This document shows positions 21,606-31,958 of a DNA stretch of 64,000 nucleotides, in pieces. Both the position numbers and the translations under genes were made by a program. Positions within the stretch are counted from its first letter, which is position 1; each line of letters opens with the position of its first letter. The notes beneath the pieces are model-generated. The model worked only from the letters and a program-made list of their open reading frames with translations. It did not search any database and was not told the DNA's origin. Origin of the DNA: Cocos nucifera (lineage: Eukaryota > Streptophyta > Magnoliopsida > Arecales > Arecaceae); the NCBI GenBank assembly GCA_006176705.1, contig QRFJ01005233.1, positions 1-64,000 of the forward strand, given 5' to 3'.

Positions 21606-23303
21606 TGTTAGATATATGTGCCCTAGAAGCCAGAATTGGCTGACACTTATAATACACTTCTAGGGGCAAAATTGTAATTTTGATTATAATCAATAAAATG
21701 AATTATTTTCTATCATATATGTATATTTAGTATCTATGATCCATCCTTTGAGTTAATGGTAATGATAATTCATATTTTTAAGAGTTAAAAATTTAAGATA
21801 TGAATAATCATTATTAACTCATAAAATGCTTCCGACCATAGGATCATCATAAGGATGGTGATTGATTCAGAAGATTGGTGTACAATCGCTTCTCTTTAGT
21901 AGATGAGTCTTGAGTCTATGGTGTGGAGACATCGGAGCGAGAGTACAGATACTCGTTAGAGAACGAGGGCACTGAGCGTGACCACCTCGAGTAGTCATTA
22001 GGAAGTCTACCTTCTCGTCAATGACTGACTCGATGCTGCAGTGGTGTGTCTGGTTCTTTGACCTGAGGTGCATCGGCAGTTCACCTTGAGGGTGTTATAG
22101 TTTGACTATACCATAACTCGGTCTCCTAGCCATTTGGAATCCTGAGGTGTATGTTGGCTATAGCATGTTCATTGTAGGAACTGGATTGCATCAAGATGCA
22201 ATCTATCTACCTCGATGGTAGAGGAGCAATCTTATGATGATCATAAGAATCAAGTCCAAAAGCCCATGGCCATGGTAGAGTGAAATAATAGAAAGATTTT
22301 CTATTTAAGTTTTCACATCGGACTTGAATCGAATGATTACATCATATGATAGAAACTAGGGTTTGACGAGTTCACCTTAACCCTAATCTGATCGAAGCTC
22401 AAGATAGAAGAACTTAATCACATAGGTAGCTGCACCAAGAGATTCGCATTCAGCTCTGATGGGTTGCCACCATATACTGCTAGGTGTCACTGGTGGATTT
22501 TGGGAGCAATTAGAATGATTTAGATGATCGATCATTCTAGCTATTCGAATCAGAAGAGTTCTGATCCATCGAAAAGAATTTTGATGATGTCGATGATAGA
22601 GATCATGACATATCCCATTACCATATAGAACTGAACCTAACTGGATCACACAAACAAGGGTTTGAATCTAGTGATCATCAATTGAACTGATCCAGTTCAA
22701 TTGATCTGAATGAGATTCAATTAGGTTCAAGAAAATCGTGCTAGCACTCGATTGAACCTAACGTTCTTCTTTTACTATCATAAATAGTTGTCCTGACTGA
22801 GCCAAAGGAGTTTGTGCTCAATCAGAGGCCTTCACTTGGTCTGATTGGAGCCTGTCCAGGTCAGAAAGGATTGTCTTATTTTGTAAGACAATACCTATCA
22901 TTTTTTATCACCTGCCATTTCTCGTCCTTTGACTTTGGTCAAAAGTTGACTTTTGACTGGTCAAATGTTGACCATTGATACTTTGACTTTTGTCCACGTG
23001 TCATGCATCTATTGGAGAGTTGGTGGGGGCTTGTCTCCCTACCAAAAGCTGGCAAGGAGGAGGGCGCACGCCACACCCTTGGCGTGCGTCCAAGCAGGAG
23101 GTGCCTAGGAGTCCCTGTTGGATAGGAACTCCATCTCCTTTTTGGATTCAAAATAGAGTCCTCCTAAGAACCAAGTTTGACTGATCTTAGGTACCATCTA
23201 AGGATGAATCCAAGGGACTCTATTCCCACCAATCAGATTTAGATCTAATTTCATAAAGAGTTGTGATTGGTTGGGAAGAAGAGGAGTTGGATCACGCATA
23301 GTC

Positions 23304-23311
23304 TATAAATA
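23304..23311 (+). promoter_or_regulatory. TATA box of A2 5' LTR
   Basis: TATAAATA followed by AGACCCTGC; the same motif is at 25776, 48030 and 56143. Confidence 0.7.
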
Positions 23312-23703
23312 AGACCCTGCACCCAACTCAAAGAGAGAAGACAATTCCCATGCCCCAAGGCTACCTCTCTCTTCCTCCTCCATGCTAAGCCCATCTTCTC
23401 CCTATCCTCTCCATGCCCAAAGTAGTTTGGGATTTCAGTTGGTGCGATCTAGACGAGAGAGAAAGGCGATAGAAAGCTAGAAGGCTATACTGCTGCAAAG
23501 GATAACTGCTGATCTTCGAAAGGTATTTTGAAGATCCTCCAAATCAGATTCAGATCTAATTTTTGGAAACATGATAGAGAAGAAGAGGATCTTCAGATTC
23601 AGCTTGAGTGGATATCAATAGAGGTCAGGTACTTGCGTGGCTAGATCCAGAACCTTCCGCAGCTTATAGGATCATCAACGGATAATAGGATTACCCTATA
23701 TTA

Positions 23704-23728
23704 NNNNNNNNNNNNNNNNNNNNNNNNN
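23704..23728. other. Assembly gap (25 N)
   Basis: Run of N in an otherwise alignable LTR. By comparison with 48433-48445 only about a dozen bases need be missing, so 25 looks like a placeholder. Confidence 0.95.
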
Positions 23729-23905
23729 AGATAAGTTTAATTTGATTTAATTTATCTAAATTTTATTTTAATTATTAGAATAATAAAAATCAAATTTGAA
23801 ACATCCTAGATCTAATTTATATTAAAGAGAAAAAATTTTGAAATATATCTCTTGATCCGATCATATCTGAATGAACATGGTCCGAAAAATCAGAATTTTT
23901 CTTCA

Positions 23906-25084
23906 ACTGATATCAGAGCTCAGGTTCTAAAGTATTTAGATATGATTTTAAAGTTATTCTAATTAAAAAATAAGTGATTTTAGATGTCACATGAGATGTG
24001 ACCAGATCTGAAATCAAAAAAATTAAAATTAAATAATTTGGATCTAAGATTAGAAAATATGCATGACTAGTTCTAAAATAGAATAGTTCTATAGAATAAT
24101 CTTGTATGTTTATAATTTAATTTGATTAAATTATATTTTAGATCTATTTATTTACTATTTTTTAATACTATAATTATTATAATAATATCTAAAAAATAGC
24201 AAATAAAAATTATTTAATTTTAAACATCATATGAGATATGATTATGCATGTCTAGACTAGTTATAGAATAGTTCTACATAATTATCTAGATTAGAGTTTA
24301 TTTTGATAAGATCAATTTAAATCTAATTTTTTAGATTATTATGAGATAATTTAGATCTAAAAAGATACATGATTCGATACATGAGATGTATGCAAAATAT
24401 GCCATGATTAGATCTAATTTATATATGAGATATATGATATAGATCTAAAACTATTTTGTAGTATTACATGTTTCTGATTAAGGCGTTCCTCTTAGCCGTC
24501 CGGTCATAAGAATGAAGAAGGATTTAAAGGCCCTCTCCTCCCATCCGATGGGATATTCTTATGATGTATAGGGGTGCTGCGCGTTCGTTCTTAATCAGAA
24601 ACTCAAAACTTACTTTCTGCAAAACCCTAGATCCTGAAACCCTAGGATTTATTGTGCATATTTTATTTATGAACCCTACTTAATTAAAAATTAAGATTAT
24701 GGAATATTAATTAGATCTAAAATTGAGAATTTTAGATTTAAGACATATTCATAATACTTGGTTCGGGCTTAGGTAGCTCAATTAGGTCTAAGCGGTTGAT
24801 CAAACTGAATCAAGAGTTGGTTAGATGGGATCAATAATGCTTAAATTGACCAGCCTAATAGGATTAAGTCTGGGTCAAGATCTAGTCACGATCAAGCAAG
24901 ACCTAATTAGGCTCAGAGATTAGAGTCTAGATTGTAGGCTAACCCAATTGGTTCTGGCTCAATAATTTGGTGTCCAAGATAAGTTTGGCACATACGATCG
25001 ATTGATTTTTAATTAGACGCTACTCGATCTGAATGCATTCTTTGTAGATGTTAATGGCATATCCCTTTCACCGGTATCTCCTCT
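23906..25084 (+). other. A2 leader, with primer site at 23908
   Basis: TGATATCAGAGCT at 23908-23920 is a one-base variant of the tRNA-Met primer site. The leader aligns to 48616-49785 of A3 and ends in ACCGGTATCTCC just before the deletion join. It contains the folded region described separately at 24471-24601. No ORF. Confidence 0.8.
24471..24601 (+). ncRNA. Predicted structured leader RNA of family A (A2 copy)
   Basis: Nested inverted repeats: TTTCTGATTAAG (24471-24482) pairs with CTTAATCAGAAA (24590-24601); CATAAGAAT (24505-24513) pairs with ATTCTTATG (24555-24563); TCCCAT/ATGGGA close a three-base loop inside. The equivalent middle stem in A3 has a C-G pair where this has U-A. This is a structural element in the element RNA, not a separate gene; its role is unknown. 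Confidence 0.55.
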
Positions 25085-26361
25085 CCCAGAGATCACAACA
25101 TATCCCATTACCATACAGAACTAAACCTAACTGGATCATACAAACAAGAGTTTAAATTTGGTGATCATCAATTGAACTGATCTAGTTCAATTGATCTGAA
25201 TGAGATTCAATTAGGTTCGAGGAAATCGTGCTGGCACTCAATTAAACCTAACATCCTTCTTTTACTATCATAAATAGCTATCCTAACTGAGCTAAAGGAG
25301 TTTGTGCTCGACTAGAGGCCTTCACTTAGTCTGATTGGAGCTTGTCTAGGTCAGAAAAGGTTGTCTTATTTTGTAAGACATTATCTGCCATTTTTTGTCA
25401 CCTATCATTTCTCGTCCTTTGACTTTGGTCAAAAGTTGACCTTTGACTGGTCAAATGTTGACTATTGATACTTTGACTTTTGTCCACGTGTTGCGCATCT
25501 ATTGGAGAGCTGGTGGGGGCTTGTCCTCCTGTCAGAACCTGCCAAAGAGGAGGGCGCACGTCAAGGGCTGGAGGCGCCCAGGAGTCCCTATTGGATAGGG
25601 ACTCCATCTCCTTTTTGGATTCCAAACAGACTCCTCCTAAGAACCAAGTTGGACTAGTCATAGGCACCATCTAAGAAGGAATTCAAGGGACTCTATTTCC
25701 ACCAATCAGATTTAGATCTAATTTCACAAAGAGTTATGATTGGCTGGGAAGAAGAGGAGTTGGATCATGCATGGTCTATAAATAAGACCCTGCACCCAAC
25801 TCAAAGAGTATTGAAAAATCCAATGCCCCAAGGTTGTTTCTCCTCTCCTCCTTCATGCCAAGTCTATCTTCTCCCTCTCCTCTCTACACCCAAAGAAATT
25901 TGGGATCTTAGTTGGTGCAATCCAGATGAGAGAAAGGCGACAGAAAGCTAGAAGGCTGCACTGCTGCAAAAGGACAACTGCTGATCTTCGAAAGGTGTTT
26001 TGAAGATCCTCCAGATCAGATTCAGATCTGATTTTTGGAGATGTGATAGAGAAGAAGAGGATCTCCAAATCTAACCTGAGTGGATATCGGTAGAGGCCAG
26101 GCACTTGCATGGCTAGATCCAGAACCTTCCACTGCTTATAGGATCATCAACGGATAATAAGATTACCCGACATCAAGATAAATTAAATTTAATTTAATTT
26201 ATCCAGATTTTATTTTAAATATTAGAATCAATAAGAATCAAATCTGAAACATCCTAGATTTGATTCGGATCAAAGAGAAAAAATTTTAAAATATATCTCT
26301 TGATCCGATCAGATCTGAACGAATTCGATCCAAAAAATCAGGATTTTCCTTCTGGATCTTC
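25085..26361 (+). repeat. A2 3' LTR fragment
   Basis: Corresponds to the last ~1.28 kb of the A LTR (from GAGATCA before CATATCCCATTACC on). TATA box at 25776-25783. Ends CCTTC without the terminal A. Confidence 0.85.
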
Positions 26362-27043
26362 ATTAATTAGTTTTCTGACCATCGGATCACACCAGATCAC
26401 TGATAGAATTCGAATCAAATCCGAAAAAAACCACCATCATCCGATCATGACTGCAATCAACTGCAGCCATCCGATCGCACAATTACTATTCTCATGGATC
26501 ACGTGGACCGACCGCACCACACACCACAACCAATCAGTGCTCCTGTCATCGAGTGAAAAGACCAGATTATCCTTTGAGCTGCAATAAATTTCTGTGGACC
26601 CTTTAAGGGTCTAGGTCCGCCATGTGTCGCTTCGTGATTCATCAAATTTTGCTAAGCTGGCGGTCCATGCCTGGATCGTGGACCGACTGATGGCTTCAAT
26701 GGTTGAGTCAGCTTTGATGGCTTGGCTTGGCTTGGTGGCTTGGCTTGCGGAGCCGATTGAGCCATTTTCTTTTTTATTTAAATTTTATTTATTTTATTTT
26801 TTAAAAAATTCATATCTTCTCCATTTTGCTTCAAACTTATTTTATTGTGATCAGAAAAATGAGCTCTTTTCATTGATTATAAAATTTTATTTTTTAATTT
26901 TTATTATTTTTTAATTAATTTTTTAATTAATAAAAATATAAATGTCTCAAAAATTATATATAAATTGATCATAAATTTTAAAAAATTAATATAAATTAAT
27001 TGATAAATTAATATTTTTATTAATGAATTTATGGTACTTATCA
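26362..27043 (-). repeat. G2 5' LTR fragment
   Basis: The first ~680 bp of the G LTR (minus strand start TGATAAGTACC at 27043), matching 18838-19516. The U3/R remainder is lost at the A2 boundary. Confidence 0.8.
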
Positions 27044-29778
27044 ATCAGTGATAATAAAATTCGAATAGATGTATGATGCACCATAGGAGAGAAAATTTCT
27101 ATATAGTCAATCTCTTTTCTTTGTATCCCTTTGCTACTAGCCTTGCTTTGAATCTGACTCCACCATGTTCTAAAGGTGCTTCTTTCTTTATGAACACCCA
27201 CTTTGAGCCAATAGGTCGAGCACCCTTTGGAAGATCCATCAGTTGCCATGTTTGATTCTTTCCAAGTGATTCCATCTCCTCCATCATGGCCTGTATCCAT
27301 GAATCTTGATCCTCACTCTTCATGGCTTCTGCATAATACTTTGAATCTCCATTAGCAGTGATGAGTGCATAGGAGATAACCTCATCAATGCCATATCTGA
27401 TCGGTCTCCTAATAGTACGCTAAGGCTTGTGCAAAGCTACTCACATTGGCACATCTCTGCCTGATGTCTGTGACTGTTCTTGCACATCTATCTGAATCAC
27501 TGGCCCTCCATGCTGATTTTCAATCTGAGATAATACTTTTCTACCTAGCTTCACCTCAATAGGAATACTCCTATAAGTGGATATAACCTGCATGCTACCA
27601 TTCTCTGATTGGCCACCCCTGTTCATCTCTATTTTTTCAGTTCCATCTATCCCAGACCTCCTCAAGATGCTCTTCTCATCAAAGATAACGTTCTTGCTGA
27701 TCACTGACTTCTATGCTTGAGAGTCCCATAGTAGGTACTTCTTTACTCCTTGTGGATATCCTATGAATTTCATCTTTTGAGATTTTGGATCCAATTTGCT
27801 CCTCTCGATTGCCTCCACATGTGCATAGGCTGTGCAACCGAAGACTTTCAGATGGCCAAGCTCCATCTTCTTCCCACTCCAGACCTCCTTTGGAATGCCT
27901 CCATTCAGCTTATAATGAGGGGACCTATTCATAAGAAAATAAGAAAAAATTAGAGCATCATCCAAAAAAAACTTTGGGAGTGATGTCTGTAGCCTCAAAC
28001 TCCGTACCTTCTCAGTTAGTGTTTGATTCATCCTTTCTATGACACCATTCTTCTGGGGAGTCATCTTCACCATGTAATGGCATTTGATGTCATTTTCCTC
28101 ACAGTACCTCCTGAACTCTAGGCTAGTATACTCTCCTCCATTGTCTGACCTCAGACACTTCACCTATCTTCCTGACTCCTCCTCTACTTTAACTCTCCAT
28201 GCTTTGAATCGGGCATACACCTTCGATTTTTCTCTGATCAAATAAACCCACACCTTTCATGAAAAATCATCAATGAAAGTGACAAAGTATTTTGCCCCAC
28301 CTCTAGCTGATACAAGAGCTGGTTCTCACACATCCGAGTGCACTAAATTCAGCACTCCCTCACTGTGCTTGGTACTTTTGGCAGACTTCATCCTATGCTG
28401 TTTGCCAAAGATGTACGACTCACAAAGATCTATGCCCTCCTTCTTTAGGCTGGGATCATACCTCTTCTGCTTAGTTCAGTGAGCTCACGATCACTCATGT
28501 GACCCATCCGATAGTGCCATAGCTGATATAAAATCTGCTCCTCCTATGCCATTGCTAGCACCTCTGTACTATCATTTACCACTGAGCCTTTCATTCTATA
28601 AAAATTATTGCTCAGTCTTCTACCTCTCATCACCACCAAAGCTTCCTTGAAAATTTTTAAATATCCACTCCCAGTCTAGCTACTAAAAGCATAACCCTAC
28701 TCCTCCAAGTCGCCTAAAGAAATCAAATTCTTTTTCAACTCCGGTACATGCTTGACATTTGATAATGTATGAATGATCCCATCATACATCCTCACCTTGA
28801 TAGAGCCAATTCTATCTACTTTGCATGGGTGATCATCTTGAAGGCTGACACTTCCACCATCGACCTTCTGATAGGTAGCAAACCACTCTCGATGAGAAGT
28901 ATAGTGGTGCGAGCATGCTGAATCCAATATCCATATAGTATTATACTCTATGGATCCATCTGATACAACTAGCAGATCTTCTCTACTGCTCATAGAAGCT
29001 ATATCATCTTTCTTGCTGGCCTTCTTTTTTTCTGATCTCAAAAGGGGACAATCTCTTCTTAGGTGTCCAGGCTGATGACATTTATAACATTTCAATATCA
29101 TCTTCCTCTGATCGCAAGACTTTGATCTACCCTTGAATTTTTTTCTTATCTTCTCCTTTGATCTTCCATGTCTTTCGTTTATAGCCAAGATCTCAGACTT
29201 AGGGTCTCCCTTGCAGATCTTTTCTCTTTGCTCATTTGATCTGAGCACACCAATAACCTTTTCATAGTTTAGGATCTCCTTCCCATAAACTAAAGTTGTT
29301 ATGAGACCATCATACAAACCTGAGAGAGAATATAATAGCAGCAATGCCCGATCCTCCTCATCAATCTTCACATCCAAACTCATCACCTCAGAACACACCT
29401 GATTGAACCTTTGGATATGTGCAATAAGATCTCCACCTTAGGACATCCTCAGACTATATAGTTGTTTCTTCAACCACAGCTTATTCATCATGTTCTTCCC
29501 CATGTATCTATTCTCCAGTCTCTCCCAGAGCTCCTTTACCGTAGTTTCTATGTAAACCTCGGGCAAAACCTGATCGGTCAAGCACATCTGGATGGTGCTA
29601 AAAGCAATTTCCTCCAACTCTTCCCAATCCTTAGCACTAATCTTTTCGGCCTTTCTTTTATCAAGATCTTATAGATCCTCTGCTAAACCAACAAATCTTT
29701 TACTCTTTATTGTCATAAAGTAAAGTTTTCCATGCCATCAAACTTCTCAAAATCCATCTTGAATCCACTTGATCCCAT
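27044..29778 (-). pseudogene. gag-pol: H Gag-Pol, 5' part: gag, protease, integrase, start of reverse transcriptase
   Basis: From the minus-strand ATG at 29778 (MGSSGFKMDFEKFDG) gag runs to a CCHC knuckle CYKCHQPGHLRRDC (~29075). Aspartic protease follows with WILDSACSHHYTS (~28915). Integrase shows the HHCC finger (LWHYRMGH ~28510, then CESY), the core with LVHSDV, SDNGGEY (~28140) and VIERMNQTL, and GHLKVFGC. Reverse transcriptase begins WQLMDLPKGARPIGSKWVF (~27230) and breaks at LLSLI (27044). The protease has DSA where DSG/DTG is usual in many families; Tnt1-type copia commonly shows DSACS. Several stops occur, mostly in gag N-terminus and integrase finger; longest open stretch 28697-29398. 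Confidence 0.92.
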
Positions 29779-30048
29779 GACTTCAAACAAATCAAGAACA
29801 GATCCCTAACACCCTTTATGATCTCACACATCAACAAAACTACCCTTCAAAGAAGATCTAACTAGCCCTAAATCCTCTTTTCAAACTTTTGTATCATCAT
29901 TCTTCCATTTAAACAATCTCCACCTTAATCTAGAGATAACCACGAAGCAAACTAGAAGTTTTAGGATAAAACCTAGTACAACTGATCCTGGATGTAGTAA
30001 ACCCTAGGTGTCTTCCTTCCTTTCATGCAACACCGCTCTGATAACAAA
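29779..30048 (-). promoter_or_regulatory. H leader and primer binding site
   Basis: TTTGTTATCAGAGCGGTG (minus strand, 30031-30048) sits directly inside the 5' LTR, a variant of the TGGTATCAGAGC tRNA-Met site. The remaining ~250 bases to the gag ATG have no other feature I can name. Confidence 0.75.
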
Positions 30049-30689
30049 TGTCGAAAATACGTGCTCTTTCCTTATGGATCGGCATGGCCATTAGTGATTT
30101 GCTAAGCAACAAAGAAGTACTTCTCAGAGATTAATATGGAAGCACGATCAAACAATTCAAGGAATAGAGAAGAAGAGAGGAAGAGATTTTTGAGAGAAAA
30201 GAACTTTTATTCAGTATGTTTCAGCATTCTTACAATCTTGACCTATTTTCAGTATATATACTTTATAAAGGGTCAAGCCCAAGCTTATAGAAAAACTCTT
30301 CAAACCCAAACAACCCATGTACACAAAATAATAACCTACGAAAACTGAGCCGATCTAATTTCGGACTGAGTCGGCTAACCAACGATAGACTGAGCCGATC
30401 CAATTATGTACCATGCCAACAATCCAAAAATGTTGCTTTCTATTTCGATTTTTCTTTAAGACTTAGCCGACCCAGTCCTGAACCGAGCTAGCTCAGTTCT
30501 CAATTGAGCTAGCCCAGTTCTCAATTGAGCTGGCCCAGTTCTCAATTGAGCTGGCTCAATCTCAGGATGAGCCAGTCCAGTTTCTAAACTTTTCTATTAA
30601 GGTTGATTCTTCTTCTGGCTCGCTTTCGTCTTTCTATAACCTATCTTCTTATGTTTTCAAGACTTTGGAGTGCCACTTCTGAGCTCACA
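30049..30689 (-). repeat. H 5' LTR
   Basis: 641 bp, plus-strand ends TGTCGAAAATACG and GAGCTCACA. Target duplication TACTC follows at 30690-30694. Confidence 0.92.
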
Positions 30690-30739
30690 TACTCCCACGA
30701 TCCTGAAATTCAGAGAATTTATAGATGTATTACCAGTAA
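30690..30739 (+). pseudogene. pol: B2 Pol, final codons
   Basis: After removing H and one TACTC, GGAIL continues to PRS.NSENL.MYYQ and a TAA at 30737-30739, the usual C-terminus of plant gypsy integrase. Two TAG codons replace probable Trp/Arg codons. Confidence 0.85.
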
Positions 30740-30835
30740 TTTTACTTTAATAAAATTTTCTCTTATCAATATCTCTGCCCTTTGGTGCAAAATTGTATAA
30801 TGATAGGAAATGACTTAGCCAAGCTTCGTTCTTAA

Positions 30836-31560
30836 ACGAAGACAAAGACCCTATTATCTAAGATGGGATGAGAGAAGAGGCCCTTCCAATAGTCCTTCTG
30901 TGCCCCTACCGTCCTATTAGGAATAGGAGGAGAACCTCATCCTAAGTTGACCAAGATGAAGACCCCATTATCTAAAATGGGATGAGGGGTGAGCCCTTCC
31001 AACGATCCTTCTGTGCCCCTGTCCTGTTAGGAATAAGAGAAGAACCTCATCCTAACTTGAGCAAGATGAAGACCCTATATCTAAGATGGGATGAGGGAGA
31101 GGTCCTTCCAATGATCCTTCTGTGCCCCTACCATCCTATTAGGAGTAGGAGGAGAACCTCATCCTAACTTAAGCAAGATGAATCCTCATTATCTAAGACA
31201 GGATGAGGGGAGAGGCCCTTCCAGTGGCCCTTCTGTGCCCCTACTATCCTGTTAAGAATAGGAGGAGAATCTCATCCTAACTTAAGCAAGATGAAGACCC
31301 CAGTATCTAAGATGGGATGAGGGGAGAGGCCCTTCCAACGGCTCTTCTGTGCTCCTATCATCTTGTTAGGAATAGGAGGAGAATCTCGTCCTAACTTAAG
31401 CAAGATGAAGACTTCATTATCTAAGACAGGATGAGGAGAGAGACCCTTCCAACGGACCTTCTATGCTCCTATCATTCTGTTAGAAATAGGAGGAAAACCT
31501 CATCCTAACAGGAGCGAATACTAATCATGTCAAGAACAAGAGGAGAACCTCGTCCTAACA
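30836..31560 (+). repeat. ~113-bp tandem repeat downstream of B2 pol
   Basis: Six to seven imperfect copies of a unit containing GATGAAGACCCCATTATCTA, GAGGCCCTTCCAA and GGAGGAGAACCTCATCCTAA. Copy starts near 30838, 30955, 31065, 31177, 31290 and 31404. Tandem repeats in this position are known for Tat elements. No ORF is supported. Confidence 0.88.
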
Positions 31561-31679
31561 CCCAAGATAGGAGAAAGACCTCATCCTGATAAGGAGAAAA
31601 ATCTTCAGTTGCCTAAAATAGGAGGAAGGCATTTTTCAATAATCATTCCAATGAAAGATGAAGCAAAGAAAATAAAAAA

Positions 31680-31935
31680 GTCGACAAGCATCAAATCTAC
31701 ACCCAGTGAAAAAGATGATCGAAGAAAACATTGCTTTATTGAAGTCAAGGTCCATTACAAGGCAAAGGTCCGAGAGACCATTTACAAAAAGAGAACAAAG
31801 AAAAAGAAGAGAAGCGAAGGAAGGTGAAACTACTGACAAACATTCAACCCACAAAGAGTGAAAGTGAGAAAAGATATCACTTTATTAAAATCAAAGATTG
31901 GTACAAAATAAAGATTTGCGAGATCGGTTACAAAG
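31680..31935. repeat. Diverged ~150-bp duplication with AATAAA on the minus strand
   Basis: Two related segments (about 31695-31790 and 31845-31930), each with a CTTTATT...AATCAAAG/AAGTCAAGG core ending near GTTACAAA/TTTACAAA. On the minus strand each holds AATAAA (31735-31740 and 31881-31886), downstream of the antisense ORF stop. Confidence 0.65.
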
Positions 31936-31958
31936 GTAAGAAAGAAAAAGTTGAAGTT

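Larger units (their letters stand above)
21606..23905 (+). repeat. A2 5' LTR
   Basis: TGTTAGATATATG...CTTCA, 2300 bp including 25 N at 23704-23728. TATA box TATAAATA at 23304-23311. Matches A3 LTRs throughout. Confidence 0.9.
21606..26361 (+). mobile_element. A2: rearranged copia A element without coding region
   Basis: Full 5' LTR (21606-23905), primer site, 1.18 kb of leader, then a direct join at ~25085 into the middle of an LTR that runs to 26361. Everything from gag through the first ~1.0 kb of the 3' LTR is deleted. The final A of the LTR is missing and the flanks (G2 gag on one side, G2 LTR on the other) lie far apart in G, so no target duplication is expected or seen. Confidence 0.85.
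17982..27043 (-). mobile_element. G2: second copy of the G element, inserted in H, carrying A2
   Basis: Parts on the minus strand: 5' LTR fragment (26362-27043), gag remnant and 3' region (19517-21605), 3' LTR (17982-19516). Plus-strand flanks ATCAG (27044-27048) and ATAAG (17977-17981) fit a 5-bp target duplication with one change; removing G2 rejoins the copia motif LLSLI-HELE. The distal part of the 5' LTR and the leader are missing where A2 now sits. Confidence 0.8.
15881..30689 (-). mobile_element. H: complete copia element (Tnt1/Tork-like), split by G2
   Basis: LTRs at 30049-30689 (5') and 15881-16654 (3'), primer site, gag-pol and polypurine tract are all present on the minus strand. 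TACTC occurs directly outside both ends (15876-15880 and 30690-30694), a perfect target duplication, and removing H rejoins the last codons of B2 pol. Own length without G2 is about 5.75 kb. The G2/A2 complex entered its reverse transcriptase. Confidence 0.92.

Noticed and set aside
22383..22649. Conserved minus-strand ORF repeated in A LTRs (also 47122-47373 and 55236-55487)
   Set aside because: Conservation is that of the LTR itself (near-identical copies); no domain and it is antisense to the element. The A1 copy is not open.
23704..23728. N-run as a biological junction
   Set aside because: The LTR aligns on both sides with little missing; it is a placeholder gap.
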